Positions 23,634-36,100 of a DNA stretch of 62,567 nucleotides are shown here, one piece after another. The notes beneath the pieces are model-generated. The model was not told where the DNA came from and made no database searches. It worked only from the letters and a program-made list of their open reading frames with translations. Numbering within the stretch: the first letter of the stretch is position 1; each line of letters starts with the position of its first letter. Both the position numbers and the translations under genes were made by a program. Source of the DNA: Vermamoeba vermiformis (lineage: Eukaryota; Tubulinea; Echinamoebida); the NCBI GenBank assembly GCA_045837725.1, contig JBEWZL010000045.1, positions 1 to 62,567 on the forward strand, written 5' to 3'.

Positions 23634-24062
23634 ATGGCCACTCAAGTTTTGCGTGATATCACCAACCAAATCCAAGAGACCAAGCCTCTCAAGCTTGGCT
23701 GGAAGGGCAAGCGTGTTGCCTTCGACGAAGAAGGAAATGCCGTAGCCCCCAAGGAAGAGGTCGAAACCGTCGCCGTCGTTGGTGAGGGTGTTTTGCCTGT
23801 TTCTAGAATCGAAGATGCCGATGACACCGAATCCGATGAGGACTACGAATCTGCCGAAGAGGAGACTGCCGAAGATCGCAACAAGGCCTTCGACATCTGG
23901 GGCTACCGTGAGCCCAAGAAGGAAGCCGTCTGGTGCGGTAAGCGCATCGTTTTGGACGACTCCGAATCCGAAAGCGAGGAAGAGACCGAAGAAGAGCGCC
24001 CCGAAGTTGCTGACGCAGCCGTTGATGCTCTTGGCGCTCAAATGGATGTCCAAAAGCTCTAA
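23634..24062 (+). CDS. Acidic intronless protein (142 aa), unrecognised
   Basis: A single exon with optimal-looking codon choice (GCC, AAG, GAG, CTC), suggesting high expression. Two related basic/aromatic motifs occur, LGWKGKRVAFDEEGN near residue 21 and AVWCGKRIVLDDSES near residue 100, separated by an acidic stretch (ADDTESDEDYESAEEE). It starts MATQVLRDITNQIQ. No known domain recognised; the duplicated GKR motif may be a short repeated binding module. Confidence 0.75.
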   Translation: MATQVLRDITNQIQETKPLKLGWKGKRVAFDEEGNAVAPKEEVETVAVVGEGVLPVSRIEDADDTESDEDYESAEEETAEDRNKAFDIWGYREPKKEAVWCGKRIVLDDSESESEEETEEERPEVADAAVDALGAQMDVQKL

Positions 24063-24548
24063 AACAGTTTTTATTTATTAACCAAAATTTTGTAATAATA
24101 CACACCATCAAATCATGTACATACACCTGGCTAGCTCGCTGGCCGATCTCCAAATGCGTTAGGGCGTGTTTGGTGATTGCGAAATAAATCCTGCATTTCT
24201 ATTTATTTCTGCTCGTGCACCAGTCTGCACAATCAAAATTGATCAAGCTTCGTATATGACTCCAGGTGTTCTGAATAACACTGGAAGTTGTGGTACGTAG
24301 ATCCAGAAGGATCGGATGACGTTGTCTTTAATTCACATCCGCATAAACCTTTCATAACAACCAAACCAAAATTCTTATTAATCGAAATTAATTTTATAGA
24401 AGCAAGCACGAAGACATGAGAGTGCAACGAGAAATTCTACCTTCGACACTCCCCAACGTCGGTTTTAAATCTAAAACCGCAGCCTCTCGTCCTTTCTTCT
24501 ATGCAGCAGTAACGGACTTAATTTTATTTTCTATATTAATATATATTT
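24063..24548. other. Intergenic, nothing recognised
   Basis: 486 bp between two plus-strand genes. A 64-codon minus-strand ORF at 24233-24427 has no protein character and was not called. No tRNA or repeat seen. Confidence 0.5.
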
Positions 24549-27500
24549 ATGGCTATGATATCCAGTGTAAGTCTTAACTCACTCAACTTAAGTCGATTTT
24601 TAACTTTTACGTCAGCATTTTTGGCTTCGGCGGCCAATCACGAGCTCGACTTCACCTCAATATCGGACGCAAAGCATGACATTTTGGCTTTTTGCGAAAG
24701 GAACAAATTGACATGTTCAACTACATCATTATTTATTTTACTTGGCGCGATCCGCTCATTCGTTATCGCCGTCCGATCAACAAGACGATTATTCAGCCTT
24801 ATTGGTGCCCTCAATGGCGTCATACGAGCATTTTTCTTTCAAACAACAGTGCCCTTATTATTCTTTTTCTTGGCTGCACTTCCATTATGGCACAGCGTTA
24901 GCGACAATGATTGGCCCTACCGTCTGTTTTCGCCATCGATGTGGCTCGGAAAGTTGAATGAAATTGCAATGTTCTTCGGCACGAACGATTTCACGAGATT
25001 CAAAGCTGACGTTGCAGAGCTCTACCAACGTAACTATTGGACAGTCATGCTCGTGTGCTTGTTCTTGGTCGTGGGTTTTATGCAACGACGCGTGTTGAGT
25101 GCACTCAGCAGACTTGTCGCCTTTGGAATTAGAGTGGGCATGCGATGGTTTGCCATGGTCAAGTTCTTATATAGACGAGTGTTATTACGTCGCGTTGCCG
25201 TGCACTTTATTCCTCTAGCCTTGTTCACAACTGGTACGTCAAGATGATGTCGTCATAACATATTCGGCGTCTAATCAATCAACAGCATCTCTTCATGAAT
25301 TCTATGTGAACGATGCCCCTACTGCAATGGAGATGGCCCACGAAAGAAGCACTACTTTGATCATACTTGCTACTGCACTAGTGGGCTTCTGGTGGATGAA
25401 ATATTGGCTTGGAAGTGCCTCCACTGACTCACGTGTCTTTGTGGATGATATTACCAGGCTGAACAAAACAGCGGTTGACCGCGTGTTCTATGTGAAGACA
25501 GCTGATGATTTGAAGGATATTATTGCAATGGCCCAGGCGAACGGCAAGCAGGTCTCCATCCGCGGACAATCGCACACTATGGGAGGCCAAACAATTGCTT
25601 CAGACGGCTATGTAATCGACATGAAGTACTTCAACAATGTGAGTTACGATGCGGCCACTCAGACAGTCAGAGCAGAGCCAGGCGCAACATGGGGCCAGTT
25701 GATCAAGTACTTGAATGACTTTGGCATGTCACCTTTGATTATGCAGTCCTATTGCTCGTTCTCAGTAGGTGGTACAATCGCTGTCAATGCACATGGTATA
25801 ACCTCTGACTACGGCATGTACGAGTCCGTCGTAAGCTTGGACATAATCGATAGCTCTGGTCAAAGATTGACGTGCAGTCGCACGAACAATCGAGAGCTAT
25901 TCTCGCTTGTGATTGGTGGATATGGCTTGTTTGGATTTATCTGCGAAGTGACTATGAAAGTTGTGCCGAACGTCAAGATCAGCATGGAAAGCGTCAAACT
26001 CGAAAGCGAGGAATTCCCCACTTACTACCAACGAGTGTTAGAAGACCCGTCAGTAGAAGTCAAGTTGGCTCGAATTGACATTACTAGACCTCAAGATATC
26101 TTTTTGTTCATATTCAGAAAAGACAGTGACCAACGCACCGTGTCAGACTTGGATTCTGAGGCACGTGTCATGAAACAAGCGACACAGTTCTTGTACAAAT
26201 GGGCCATGCCATTGCGTATTATCCAGAGGTTCAGATACTTCGTGGAGACTTACGCGAGCAAGCCTTTGGACTGGAGTGGTGAGAACGATCGCAATCTGCT
26301 GATGTACGAGTCTGCTGCACCACTGGCAAGACTTTACACAGGCATCGTGTCGCTTGATCACACCTTCGTATTGCAAGAGTACTTCATTCCTCACGACAAC
26401 TTTGGCAAGTGGATGAAAGCTATCCGAGTGCTGTTGAAGAAGCCGTTTGAGCACGTTACATTGCTCAACATCACGATTCGATACCTCTACAAAGACGACA
26501 ATTCATTCTTGCCCTACGCAACGACGGACATGTTTGCATTCGTCTTCTACTATAGATTGAAGCGCACGACAACAGCGGATCAAGATCTCGAACACATTCA
26601 CAACCGCTTCGTGGAGATTGCGCTCAGTCTTGGCGGAACGTTCTACTTGCCATACAGACACCATTACTCAGACGAACAGCTACGTCAGGCCTATCCTCGT
26701 GTCGAGGCATTTTTCAAGCGAAAAGCTCATTACGATCCAAAGAATGTCTTCTCCAACTTGTGGTACAAGCGCTATGCCCGCTCTGTGATTGACGTGCACA
26801 AGCGACCTTCCACTCAATATAACAAGCACAAGTCACTGGCAGCTCCACACTTTGACCCGTCAATTGTTCCTATCGTCAGCGAACATCGTACCAACTCGTA
26901 TCAAGAAGTGTTCAAATCTCAGGTGCTAAAGAAGAAGCTCGAGACGTTCTTGCGCATAATATTCAACATCGAAAATCCGGCACGCTTGTTCTCGCAAATA
27001 GCGTTAGTTGTTTGGAATCCGAAGAACAACACTGACATGAAAGTTTACAACGAGCTCCAGAGAAGATTGAACGCACGCAAGTTCCAGTCGTACTTCAAGC
27101 TTCGTAATGGCATCAAAACTTTGAAACAAGTGTCAGAACAACGCACTGAACTTGCACAAGAAACGTCTATCAATAGTCACCAAGCTAGGTCTCGTAGGTT
27201 CCTTGCACGATTATGCTTCGATTGGTGACTCGGGCAAGATGATTCTCAGTCTGCGTAGCGCACTTGGAATGAAGGGCACCGCCTATGTAGTCCACGACAG
27301 ACAACGTACTGCCGATATAATTGAACGAGGCAGTTTGTTCCAAGTTGGCAACTTCGTTCCGATCGATTATCACCACGTTGAAGACCTTCCCATTCCATCG
27401 AACAGCGTTGACTTGGTCACCATGAATCAAGGCCTGCATCACTTACATCAGAATCAAATTGTCAACTTCTTGAAGATCGTGTACCGTATTCTACGACCCG

Positions 27501-28603
27501 GTGGAATATTCTTGGTGCGTGAACATGACGCAAGACCGGAGTTGATTCCGATCTTGGACTTGGCGCACAGTATTTTCAACGCGGTGACTGGCGTGTCAAG
27601 CGACGACGAGAAGCACGAGATCAGAGCGTTTAGGCCAATGGCAGAATGGCGCAGAATCATGACTGAAGTTGGTTTTGAAGACATGTACTTGTACGAGATG
27701 CAGCACAACGACCCTACCGAGGACTACATGCTCTGCTTTGCCAAGCCTCCATTCAAAACTCAACGAGCCCAAGACGTGCCATTGACGCAGTCTCAAGAGA
27801 TAATTGCCGAGGCCGATCACCGCGTGAAGAACTTGAGGGTGACATCAGTTCAAGAAGACTCTACGACCAGCTACTATCGCTTGCCTGAATGGGTGCTCGT
27901 GCGTGTCACTCAAATCTACGCCAATTTCCTCAACCACACACCTTGGTATCGATTCCCGTACGTCAAATTCACGCTGCTTTACTGGAAACTGGTCCTATTT
28001 GCGTACTTGAATGCAGCACGATTCAGAGACCCACTGCGCGCTGTGACGAATATTGGTCTGATAATGGACGTGATTATTGGATTCGTATTGACCCTGCTCT
28101 TTGCACAACTGTGGGTGTTGGCCATTCCATTGCGGTTGTTGTATGGAGGGGAAAATCCGTCAGAAGGCGAGAGTGAGCAGCTCTTGGTGACTGTGCCGAG
28201 CCATACTAGTAACGTTGATTGGCCGAGAATTGACCCCCGCATCCAGTGGCAGTCGTTGGGCGTTAAGAACAATAGCGCTCTGTTCTTGCTAACAATTCCG
28301 AAGCACATTCCATTCACAGAGATTCTGCTGAAGATTAACAGTTCCGTCGAAGGCATTCAGCTCATTGAAATTTCAGGGCAACGAGACGACATGCAGATCG
28401 AAGTCACCGTAGATCAAAAAAGCGCCATTAATCCACTCAAACGACTTGCTGGTGCTAGATATTTGTACGACTACCAGTATCCAACGGATCCCTCCACGAC
28501 GTACTGCGCATTGAGTGTTAACATTAACCAGGTGTTTGGCGTGCTCACGGAATTGCAAAACCACAGCCGCGTTAAAGTTTTGCAAATTTATGATTTTTTG
28601 TAA
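24549..28603 (+). CDS. Membrane FAD-linked oxidase fused to SAM methyltransferase (about 1330 aa)
   Basis: Exon 1 (24549-25233) codes about five hydrophobic helices; after an intron (25234-25285) comes another helix (IILATALVGFWWMKYW, near residue 245). Residues about 275-460 are a PCMH-type FAD-binding domain with RGQSHTMGGQ, whose His is the usual covalent flavin site, and GGTIAVNAHGITSDYG. The oxidase C-terminus ends RVEAFFKRKAHYDPKNVFSN. From about residue 865 a class I methyltransferase follows: YASIGDSGK (motif I), NSVDLVTMNQGLHHLH, YRILRPGGIFLVREHD, DLAHSIFNAVTGVS. Two or three more helices and a soluble tail close the protein. The frame changes between 27130 and 27185; a 55 bp intron or a 1-base discontinuity would explain it. 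Substrate unknown; a lipid is plausible given the membrane helices. Confidence 0.85.
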
Positions 28604-28622
28604 ATAGAAAGCAACATAAAGC

Positions 28623-29947
28623 ATGTCTTCGCATTCTGATGTATTTGATTACAATGCTTGCATTGTCAGACCAGTCTCATCTGCCCTGTTTAAAGCCTTG
28701 CGAATGGAAGAGCCAGAAAACCCGATAGACGTCAAAAGGGCCCAAGAACAACATAAAATTTATACAGAGACGTTAAAGCAATTGCTACCGCATGTCTTCG
28801 AGGTAAGATTACGCTTCAGATCATGAAATTAATTAAATAATATTTCGTGGGCTTTATAATAAATAGCCTGAATTAAATTTCGAATTAAATGGCATGTTAC
28901 CGTAGTAATATAATTTAATTCATTTTTTTAGCTTCCAGAGGAGCCAGATCTAGCAGACAGCAATTTCGTCGAAGATACTGCTGTAGTTATCGATGACACA
29001 GCTATTATTCCGATTATGGGTGCTCTAGAGCGACGCCCTGAGACTGCTAAGGTATAATTGCCTTTGCTAAGACCTTCACAAACTCTAACCCGGATGTACC
29101 TTTTCAGATCAAAGAAACTCTGCGTCAATGCGGCAAACACATTGTTGAGATGCACGAGCCTGGAACACTTGACGGCGGAGACGTACTTTTCACTGGCCAT
29201 CGTAAGCAACCCCGTAGCACGCCTGTTTATGAATTCAAACTTACCTTACATACAGACATTTTCGTTGGTCTGTCACGACGTACAAATCAAAGCGGCGTCG
29301 ATCAATTGGCTGCTGCATTCCCCAAGTACAAAGGTATGACTTGCGCCATTCGTTGATAGTACGGCGAGAATTCATCAGTTTTTTTTTGTGCATTCTAGTG
29401 CACGCCATTCCAGTGAGTGCTGGCCTTCATCTCAAGTCAGTTATGAGCTGCTTTGACGACAAAACTATTTTAATAGCCGACACTGAATACGGAAGGTAGT
29501 TCTGCGCATTTTTAACAGCCATTACGGATCTAATTACTTACTCGTAGAAAAGCCGCAGCTGCGATTGAACACGCTGTTGGCCACGGTACTTACAAGATAG
29601 TATTTGTTTCTGACGTTGCTGCCTCGAACATTTTGAGGTGAGAATCAACCCGGTACCAACAAGTGATACGTGCGGTACGTGTGATTTAGAGCGGAGATTA
29701 ATTTTTGCTACCGAATAGAATTAAGCACACAGTGGTAGTTCAAGATCATTTACCCAACAGCATTGGCATTATTAACAAATTAGCTGAAGCGAAGCAGGTT
29801 AATGGTACGTAGTAATGCGATCCCATTTTTTACGTGGTTTGCTAAACAATATTTTGCGTCGCTATAGTCAAACTTACAGATTCGTCTGAATTGTGGAAAG
29901 TCGATGGATTGTTGACGTGTTGTAGCATTTTATTTAAAGTAAAGTGA
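28623..29947 (+). CDS. DDAH: N(G),N(G)-dimethylarginine dimethylaminohydrolase (274 aa)
   Basis: Eight exons (28623-28802, 28932-29051, 29108-29201, 29256-29333, 29399-29495, 29548-29637, 29719-29804, 29868-29947) total 275 codons. The amidinotransferase fold is clear: SNFVEDTAVVID (conserved substrate/acidic site), GTLDGGDVLFTG, SRRTNQSGVDQL, the catalytic-His block AGLHLKSVMSC, and KVDGLLTCCSILF whose Cys is the nucleophile. The enzyme hydrolyses methylated arginine to citrulline and dimethylamine and is cytosolic (no presequence). Its ATG is only 19 bp after the stop of the FAD-methyltransferase fusion, too little for a normal promoter plus terminator. Confidence 0.93.
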
Positions 29948-30608
29948 ATTGCTAGTTCATCGAAAGAGAAGTGTTAGACGAATCCAAAACGAAAATTCTC
30001 TTGTGGACTGATGTAAGTCAACGAAACAGTTTTATATTCGTAATACGATACTTTATGCATAGCACTTTAATCGGTGAATTTGCACTGGAATTCTGACGTT
30101 GAACGATGACATCTGGATGCGACACGATCGGACTTCTCAAAGGATTATCGGCGCCACAAAGTCCGTATCTTTGACACTACGCACGCGGCACCACACAAAA
30201 TGTTCTCAAGAACATTTCAGCGGTTTAAGTTTATTACGAGCGAAACGACTGGAAACTGAAATAGCAAGCATTGCTCGTGGGAACGATTATTATACAGGTA
30301 TGAAATAGTGACTATAACAATCGGATATGAGTTAATGAGTGTACTTTAGGGCGGTGGATTACATGACGCAAATTGCGAGTGCCTCAGATTTGTTTTAGTC
30401 TCCAGACAAGATCCTGAACTGTGAATACAAGGGTCTCAAACTAGGACGAAAATAATTCCGAAGACAGCTACAAAAATGACAAAATGATCGGTCATTTTCA
30501 TTCAGCTTATCTTGAGACACCACAAGAGAAAAGATAAAACGGTGAGTATTTTCTGAAACTTGATCCAACAAACTGGAAACATTACTAACTGTCTTTCAAG
30601 GTACAATC
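29948..30608. other. Intergenic with 5' UTR intron of next gene
   Basis: No gene recognised. The segment from GGTGAGTATTTT (about 30541) to CTTTCAAG (30600) is bounded by splice signals and holds TTACTAAC, so it is probably a 5' UTR intron of the Cache-like gene. A 69-codon ORF at 30099-30308 is not convincing. Confidence 0.5.
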
Positions 30609-33085
30609 ATGAAACCAGTACTATTAATACTAGTTGTTGCCTTGCTTGCTAATGTCGTGCGCTTGCAAGTAATTTCAAGCGCGGATGTGGCAATGGACAG
30701 CTGCCTTTCAGTTAGTGCCATGCCCACCGTAACGACAGCACTTCAATCCAACGACACTCTCCTCAATTTATTACATGACGCTACTACTCTGGATCAAGTT
30801 GTTGCAGGCGTGCAACAGCTGTATAGAATCGTGGCAGATCTGACGCCGGTAAAGAACGGTTACGTGACCACTGCTTATGTTGGCTTTGGTAATGACAACA
30901 TTTACGGACTTCGCGACTGCTCTCTTCCCGAGAACTGCTCCCTTGGCTGGCTGCAATGTTGACAGATCCCATTGGATCGCGCTCATCCGCAACGAGGTCG
31001 TATTTTCGGATCAAGCCAGACATCGCTTTGGCATCAACAGCAATGGTCAAGTTGGTCTCGATCGAATGTGGAACGACACAAATCCTTTCTTGACGACTCA
31101 AAGACCGTGGTACACGACTCAAGGCTGGCAATTCTTTCAAGTAAGTCAACGGACCCACATCCGATCCGGAAATTAATTTTCTTCCGAATTATCAGCAATC
31201 CGTTGCCACTGGTTTATCGACGTACGCATTCTCTGCTTTGGCATCTCCTGGTATCGTGGTGGCTGCTGACCGCTCGTGGCGCGAACCTTGCAATGCTTGT
31301 TTGACGAACTCTTTTGCCGAATCCGCTGTTGACCGATTATTGGACAGCTTCAATGTGCCTAGCACCGTTGACGACTTCCCAGTCACTCTAACCTCGATGT
31401 TGGGCGTGCTTATCGAAACAAACAGCCCTTCAGCTTTGCAAATCCAGGTTGGCCTCAACAACGGCGATCTGTTCCTCGTTAAGGATTGCTTACAATTTGA
31501 ACTCCGCGACTCAATCCCTGCCTGTGCGGTAAGTAACATCAATGCCGTTACGTATTGTCTAACCTTTTCGCAGGACAATGACCGTTACCTTGGTCTCGTT
31601 GTGCACCACTTGCTGGACACCCCTCGTGCTTATCGTTTGTCTCTTGCTGGCGTTGTTTCTTCCAGCGTCGCACCGTCAGTCTCAAATGCTACTATTCAGC
31701 CCTGGTTCACTGTCGCTTCCGAACAGCGCAAGGGTTTCACCAAGCCACTTCCGACTGCTTCAGCGGCAGTGACTGCTCGCTCTTACTCGTCAAAATTTGA
31801 CAACGGTGTTGTGTCCGTCGAGCTATCGGAGGGAGAGTGCTTTGCCACGCCTTCAGATACCCAAGAACTCGTCACTAATGCCGACAGCGACGAGTGTTTG
31901 AGCAGATCTGCCGTGGACGATGTGTTGAACGACATTTTGAATTCTCTTCCTGCACTCAGCACAGTCACCACGTTGAGCGAACTCGTCACTTCTGTCAAGG
32001 ACTTGGCTGCTTTTGTCGCTAACGTGACAGTCGTCAATGGTCTTGTGACAGCTATTCACTTTGGCTCGAACAACGGCGACTACTACAGTCTCAGAGCGTG
32101 CTATTTGCCCGAGAATCGTGTCCAAGCCGGTTGTGATGGCGTAGCTTACTTCGCGTTGTACACTTCGAGTGCTAATATCCTTGGTGATGCACTTCTTCGA
32201 GTTTTCCCCGTCACTGTCAATGGCGTTGTCAACACGTCAGTCTCAATCATGGCTTCGACTACTCCGTTCAATTTGACCAGCTGGCTCTGGTACTCTCAAG
32301 CTTCAAGTGGCGTGTGGACGCAGCGCGGTGGATTCTACCCCTGCTACACTTACTCAGCACCTGTCAACGGCGGTGTTTGGGCACTTGATCGCAGCTACCG
32401 CGAGCCGTGCAACCAATGCTTGACCGACTCAGTGAGCAGCGACATTGCAAATCAATTGGCTTTGTTCGCTAATGGCCGTCAAATCGTCAATGTCTCGCAA
32501 GATTCATTCAACGATATTATTCAACACATTTACCAGACTCTGAATGCTCACGGCGATGTTGGCATTCAAGCTTATTACGGATTGTGGGACGGAAGCTTCC
32601 TCATGGTAAAGGTAAACCCTTTCTATTCCTTTTAGGGTCTTTTTTTAATCCGTTGATTGTAGCGTTGCAGCGCTGAAGAATTCAACCACGAAGCACCTTG
32701 CTCGAGTTCAGCACCGTTTACTGCGTGGATCTTGCGACGAGATGTCTTTGGAGATTTCAAGCGACACGTGTTCAATCTCGACAACAACGGAGCATTGACG
32801 CAAAGTGAAATCTACACCAGCGGCGATTACTTCCCTACTTCTCGTACTTGGTACCAAATTGGTCGTACAGCGCAGTATGGCTGGTCAGGTGTATTCGCGC
32901 ATCAATCGTCGTCTATGTACGGCAGAACTTTTGCCCAACAATTCAATGCAGGAGTGATCGGAGTTGATTTTACCACTCGCGAGTGCGAACCTCGAACTCC
33001 TAGTGTAACATCAGGCACGCCTACTGGCAGTGAAATCCACACTGCAGTTGGTATCTTCGGAGCAATCGGTGCCTTTTTGGTTTAA
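30609..33085 (+). CDS. Secreted surface protein with tandem Cache-like modules, probable GPI anchor (about 774 aa)
   Basis: Exons 30609-31140, 31196-31528, 31574-32611 and 32663-33085. The start MKPVLLILVVALLANVVRLQ is a signal peptide; the last residues (HTAVGIFGAIGAFLV) are a hydrophobic GPI-type tail. Between them are three repeated modules with matching landmarks: LPEN..C D, then PWY/PWF/LWY/TWY followed about 35 residues later by a VxAxDRSxREPCNxCLT motif (first two modules; third ends ..VDFTTRECEP). The W-Y and D-x-S positions recall Cache/PDC sensor domains. In module 1 the frame breaks at TGT TGA C (about 30959); reading on in +1 restores the module exactly. The intron 31529-31573 is 45 bp and has no in-frame stop. 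Confidence 0.75.
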
Positions 33086-33164
33086 ACCAATTTCAATAAA
33101 CAAATATTTTGTTACGAATTAATTTTCGTCGACCACAATATATAATTAATTTGTGTTTGAAATA

Positions 33165-36100
33165 ATGGATATACTGCCCCAAGAGTGCCTGGATAACGTC
33201 GTATCATTGCTGGATGTCGTTAGCTTGGTCCGCTTCTCGGCCACTGGTCATTACATTCGCAGGCAAGTAATTCTGTAATTCTGTAATTACTATTATTATC
33301 TACATCCTTCATTGAACATCATAATTAATGGGACCATAGTACCGATCCAATTATAATTAATTAAAAATTAATTTTTAGTTTCGTCCTATCCCCTCGTTAC
33401 TGGCAAATAGTAGACTTATCAAACAATGTGCATACCATAGATCATCTATTTTGGAATTATCTTGCTAATCGTTTTGGTGACACCGTCAAAACTATTAACC
33501 AAAGAAATTCAGCATTTCAGGATCTCAAACCTTTCAGTAAGTCATATGACCACAATATTGTTATTTATTTTATTAAGCATCGAACAGTTAAGAACTTTTC
33601 GTCACTGGAGCGAATTATTTGTGATGTTGAGGATCGCGAGTTAAACGAGCACGTGGTAATTAACCGAATGGTCCAAAAGGCGAAGAAAATCCTAAATACA
33701 ATTAAAGTAAATCAAGAAGATAAAATGTCAGCACTATTGGAGGATTTACATGGTAAGAGAGGACTCAACAAGCTTCAGATCGGTAATGCATTTCGTAGTC
33801 CGCCAAGCTCGAGCATTATTATGGGACGCACTGTGGATTGTTTTAGCGAACAAACATGGAGAAGAGTTCGTTCTAGATGACGAAAAATATTTTGAGGGTA
33901 AGTCAGATGTTTTTTTCAACCAATAGATGATCTCTGAACCCTATTTAAGACATTTATCATGACGCTGAGTGGTCTGCTTCACTCATTTCATTGCTTCTTG
34001 AGACCGAAAAGCAAATGTACCAACCCGACTTGCAATTGTTTCCTAGATCTATCATGTAAGCAAAACCTTCATTTTCGGCGAAATTCGATCTTATTATTTG
34101 TAATATAGAGCACCTGAAAAGATAGAAGCGATGGCATTTATAACAGATCCGAGAACCCACCACAGCTACCTCGCGCTAGGAATAGAACGAAGAATTTTAT
34201 TATGGGACATGCACTCACGTCAATGCATCAAAACATTTGATACGATATTGACTATGAATAAGGAGTCATACGAGCTTATGGACCCGAGTGAATGGACTTC
34301 CATAATTGCCAATTTTGATCGTGAAGAACAGCCGATTATTCTCGGTGGCTCAAATTCTCGATCTTTTTGTTGGAATTTTGACACCTCAGCGCTGATTTAC
34401 GAACAAAAGTCGAACGAAAGCTTACCTTCCAAATGTGCATTTTCTAAGAATGAATGGGGCTCAGTACGTAGTATTTAACTTTATGCATTAAAACTAATTT
34501 ATTCTTCCACACAGACTGTCTTATTAAAACAAAACAATTATTTGGGCTGCAAAGTGATAGATCCCTACACCGGTCAGATAATGCAGGAAATGCCTAACAT
34601 TCGTAAACGTAAGGCCTATACAAGCGTGACAGCCAATGGAAAATTCATCGCGGTTAAAAAATCGACAAAAAATGATAATGGCACCCTCACTTTAACGATA
34701 AGAAATATTTTTACCAATAAGAAAGAAGTATTTCGGCTAAATGGAGAATTGAAGTCTCGTAATGCAAAATTCGCGTGCCATTCATTTGGCGATGAATTGA
34801 TCGCCGTAAATGGCGGCGATAGGAAGTTGAAAATATACCGCCGTGTTGAGAAAAATAACGGTAATTAAAAATCTATCCTCAAATATTCTTCAATTATGAG
34901 AATTAAAATAACCCTATCCCTCAGAAATTGCCTACGAAGAGGTCAGATCTAATATTCGATCAGCAAGGTTTATAAGGATTCTATCAAGAGGTTTTGTTCT
35001 TGCTGACGATGATATTTGCGATATAATTCTTGGTTCGTAATAATAGCAATTGCCATGATGGATATATTAATTTCGTTTCAGGTACCCGGCGTTGTAGTGT
35101 CGAAGTAGATCCTTACAGTCTAGAACCGCTGCCATTTGCGTTCTTAGAACAAACAGGACTATTTGCCAGAGCTTATGGTAGACACGTAGCGTTACTGTGT
35201 GATGTGAATACATGTCAGAATGAGTTCGTTAGTTCATCACGGACTCGTATTCTGCCGAACAAGTTTACACGTAGCTAAGGACACTTTAGTATTTCATGAA
35301 ACTTACAGACAGTACGATGAAAGTCGTTCTTATGTGACAAGTAAGTCAACTTTGTTAGCCTTAAAACAATCTGACCTTGACTTTTTAGTGAAAATCTACG
35401 AGAAGATGATGGACCAACAAGATCAAATGCCATTTGACATCACATTTCAGGACTTTGTTACCAACAAAGAGGGTATATTGATCGATGTAACGCAAGACAA
35501 GTACGCTTTGGTGTCAATTCAAAGCGATAAGCCTCGTCAAGAGACATTCCGAGTGATTGACATGGACACTCAGAAAGCGATGTGGGAACACGTCGTTGAA
35601 CCCCGAAGAGTGCTACGTAATGGACGAATGCAAACTGAGTACACGAGCGGCGCATTGTTCGTGCCACAATCTAGTCACGTCTTCGTGAGCATTCCAGGAG
35701 GTATGATTTTCGTTAGTATTTGTTTGATTATTGAATGAATTACTTAGGCGGGTTCATCCTTTTTGATTGGAAGGAAAACAAATCGATTGAAACTCTTGAA
35801 AACCGCAAGTTTGGTGCTCCACTTAAGCTCAGTCAAAGTACGGTACAAAAGCTACATTAGCAGTTACAAGCTAACCTATTATTATACTAGGCGGGCGCTA
35901 TTATGTCGTGAGTACATCGGTCGGGTACACTCGCACCTTAGTCTATAATCGGGCCCAAAAGTCACTGCTGCTACTCAACACGCACGTAAATGACAGTGAA
36001 GCCATTGACTTCAATCCAGCAAATGAAGACCAACTGGCTGTTGCTGGGTGCGGTGTGAGAATATTTGATCTCAAAAACAGAGTGCAAGTTAAAACATTGA

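Noticed and set aside
24233-24427. Small minus-strand gene between two plus-strand genes
   Set aside because: No splice sites, signal or motif; 64 codons open by chance is expected.
27152-27228. Programmed shift exactly at the TGA-C at 27226
   Set aside because: The methyltransferase motif before this point is already in the +1 frame, so the change must occur upstream.
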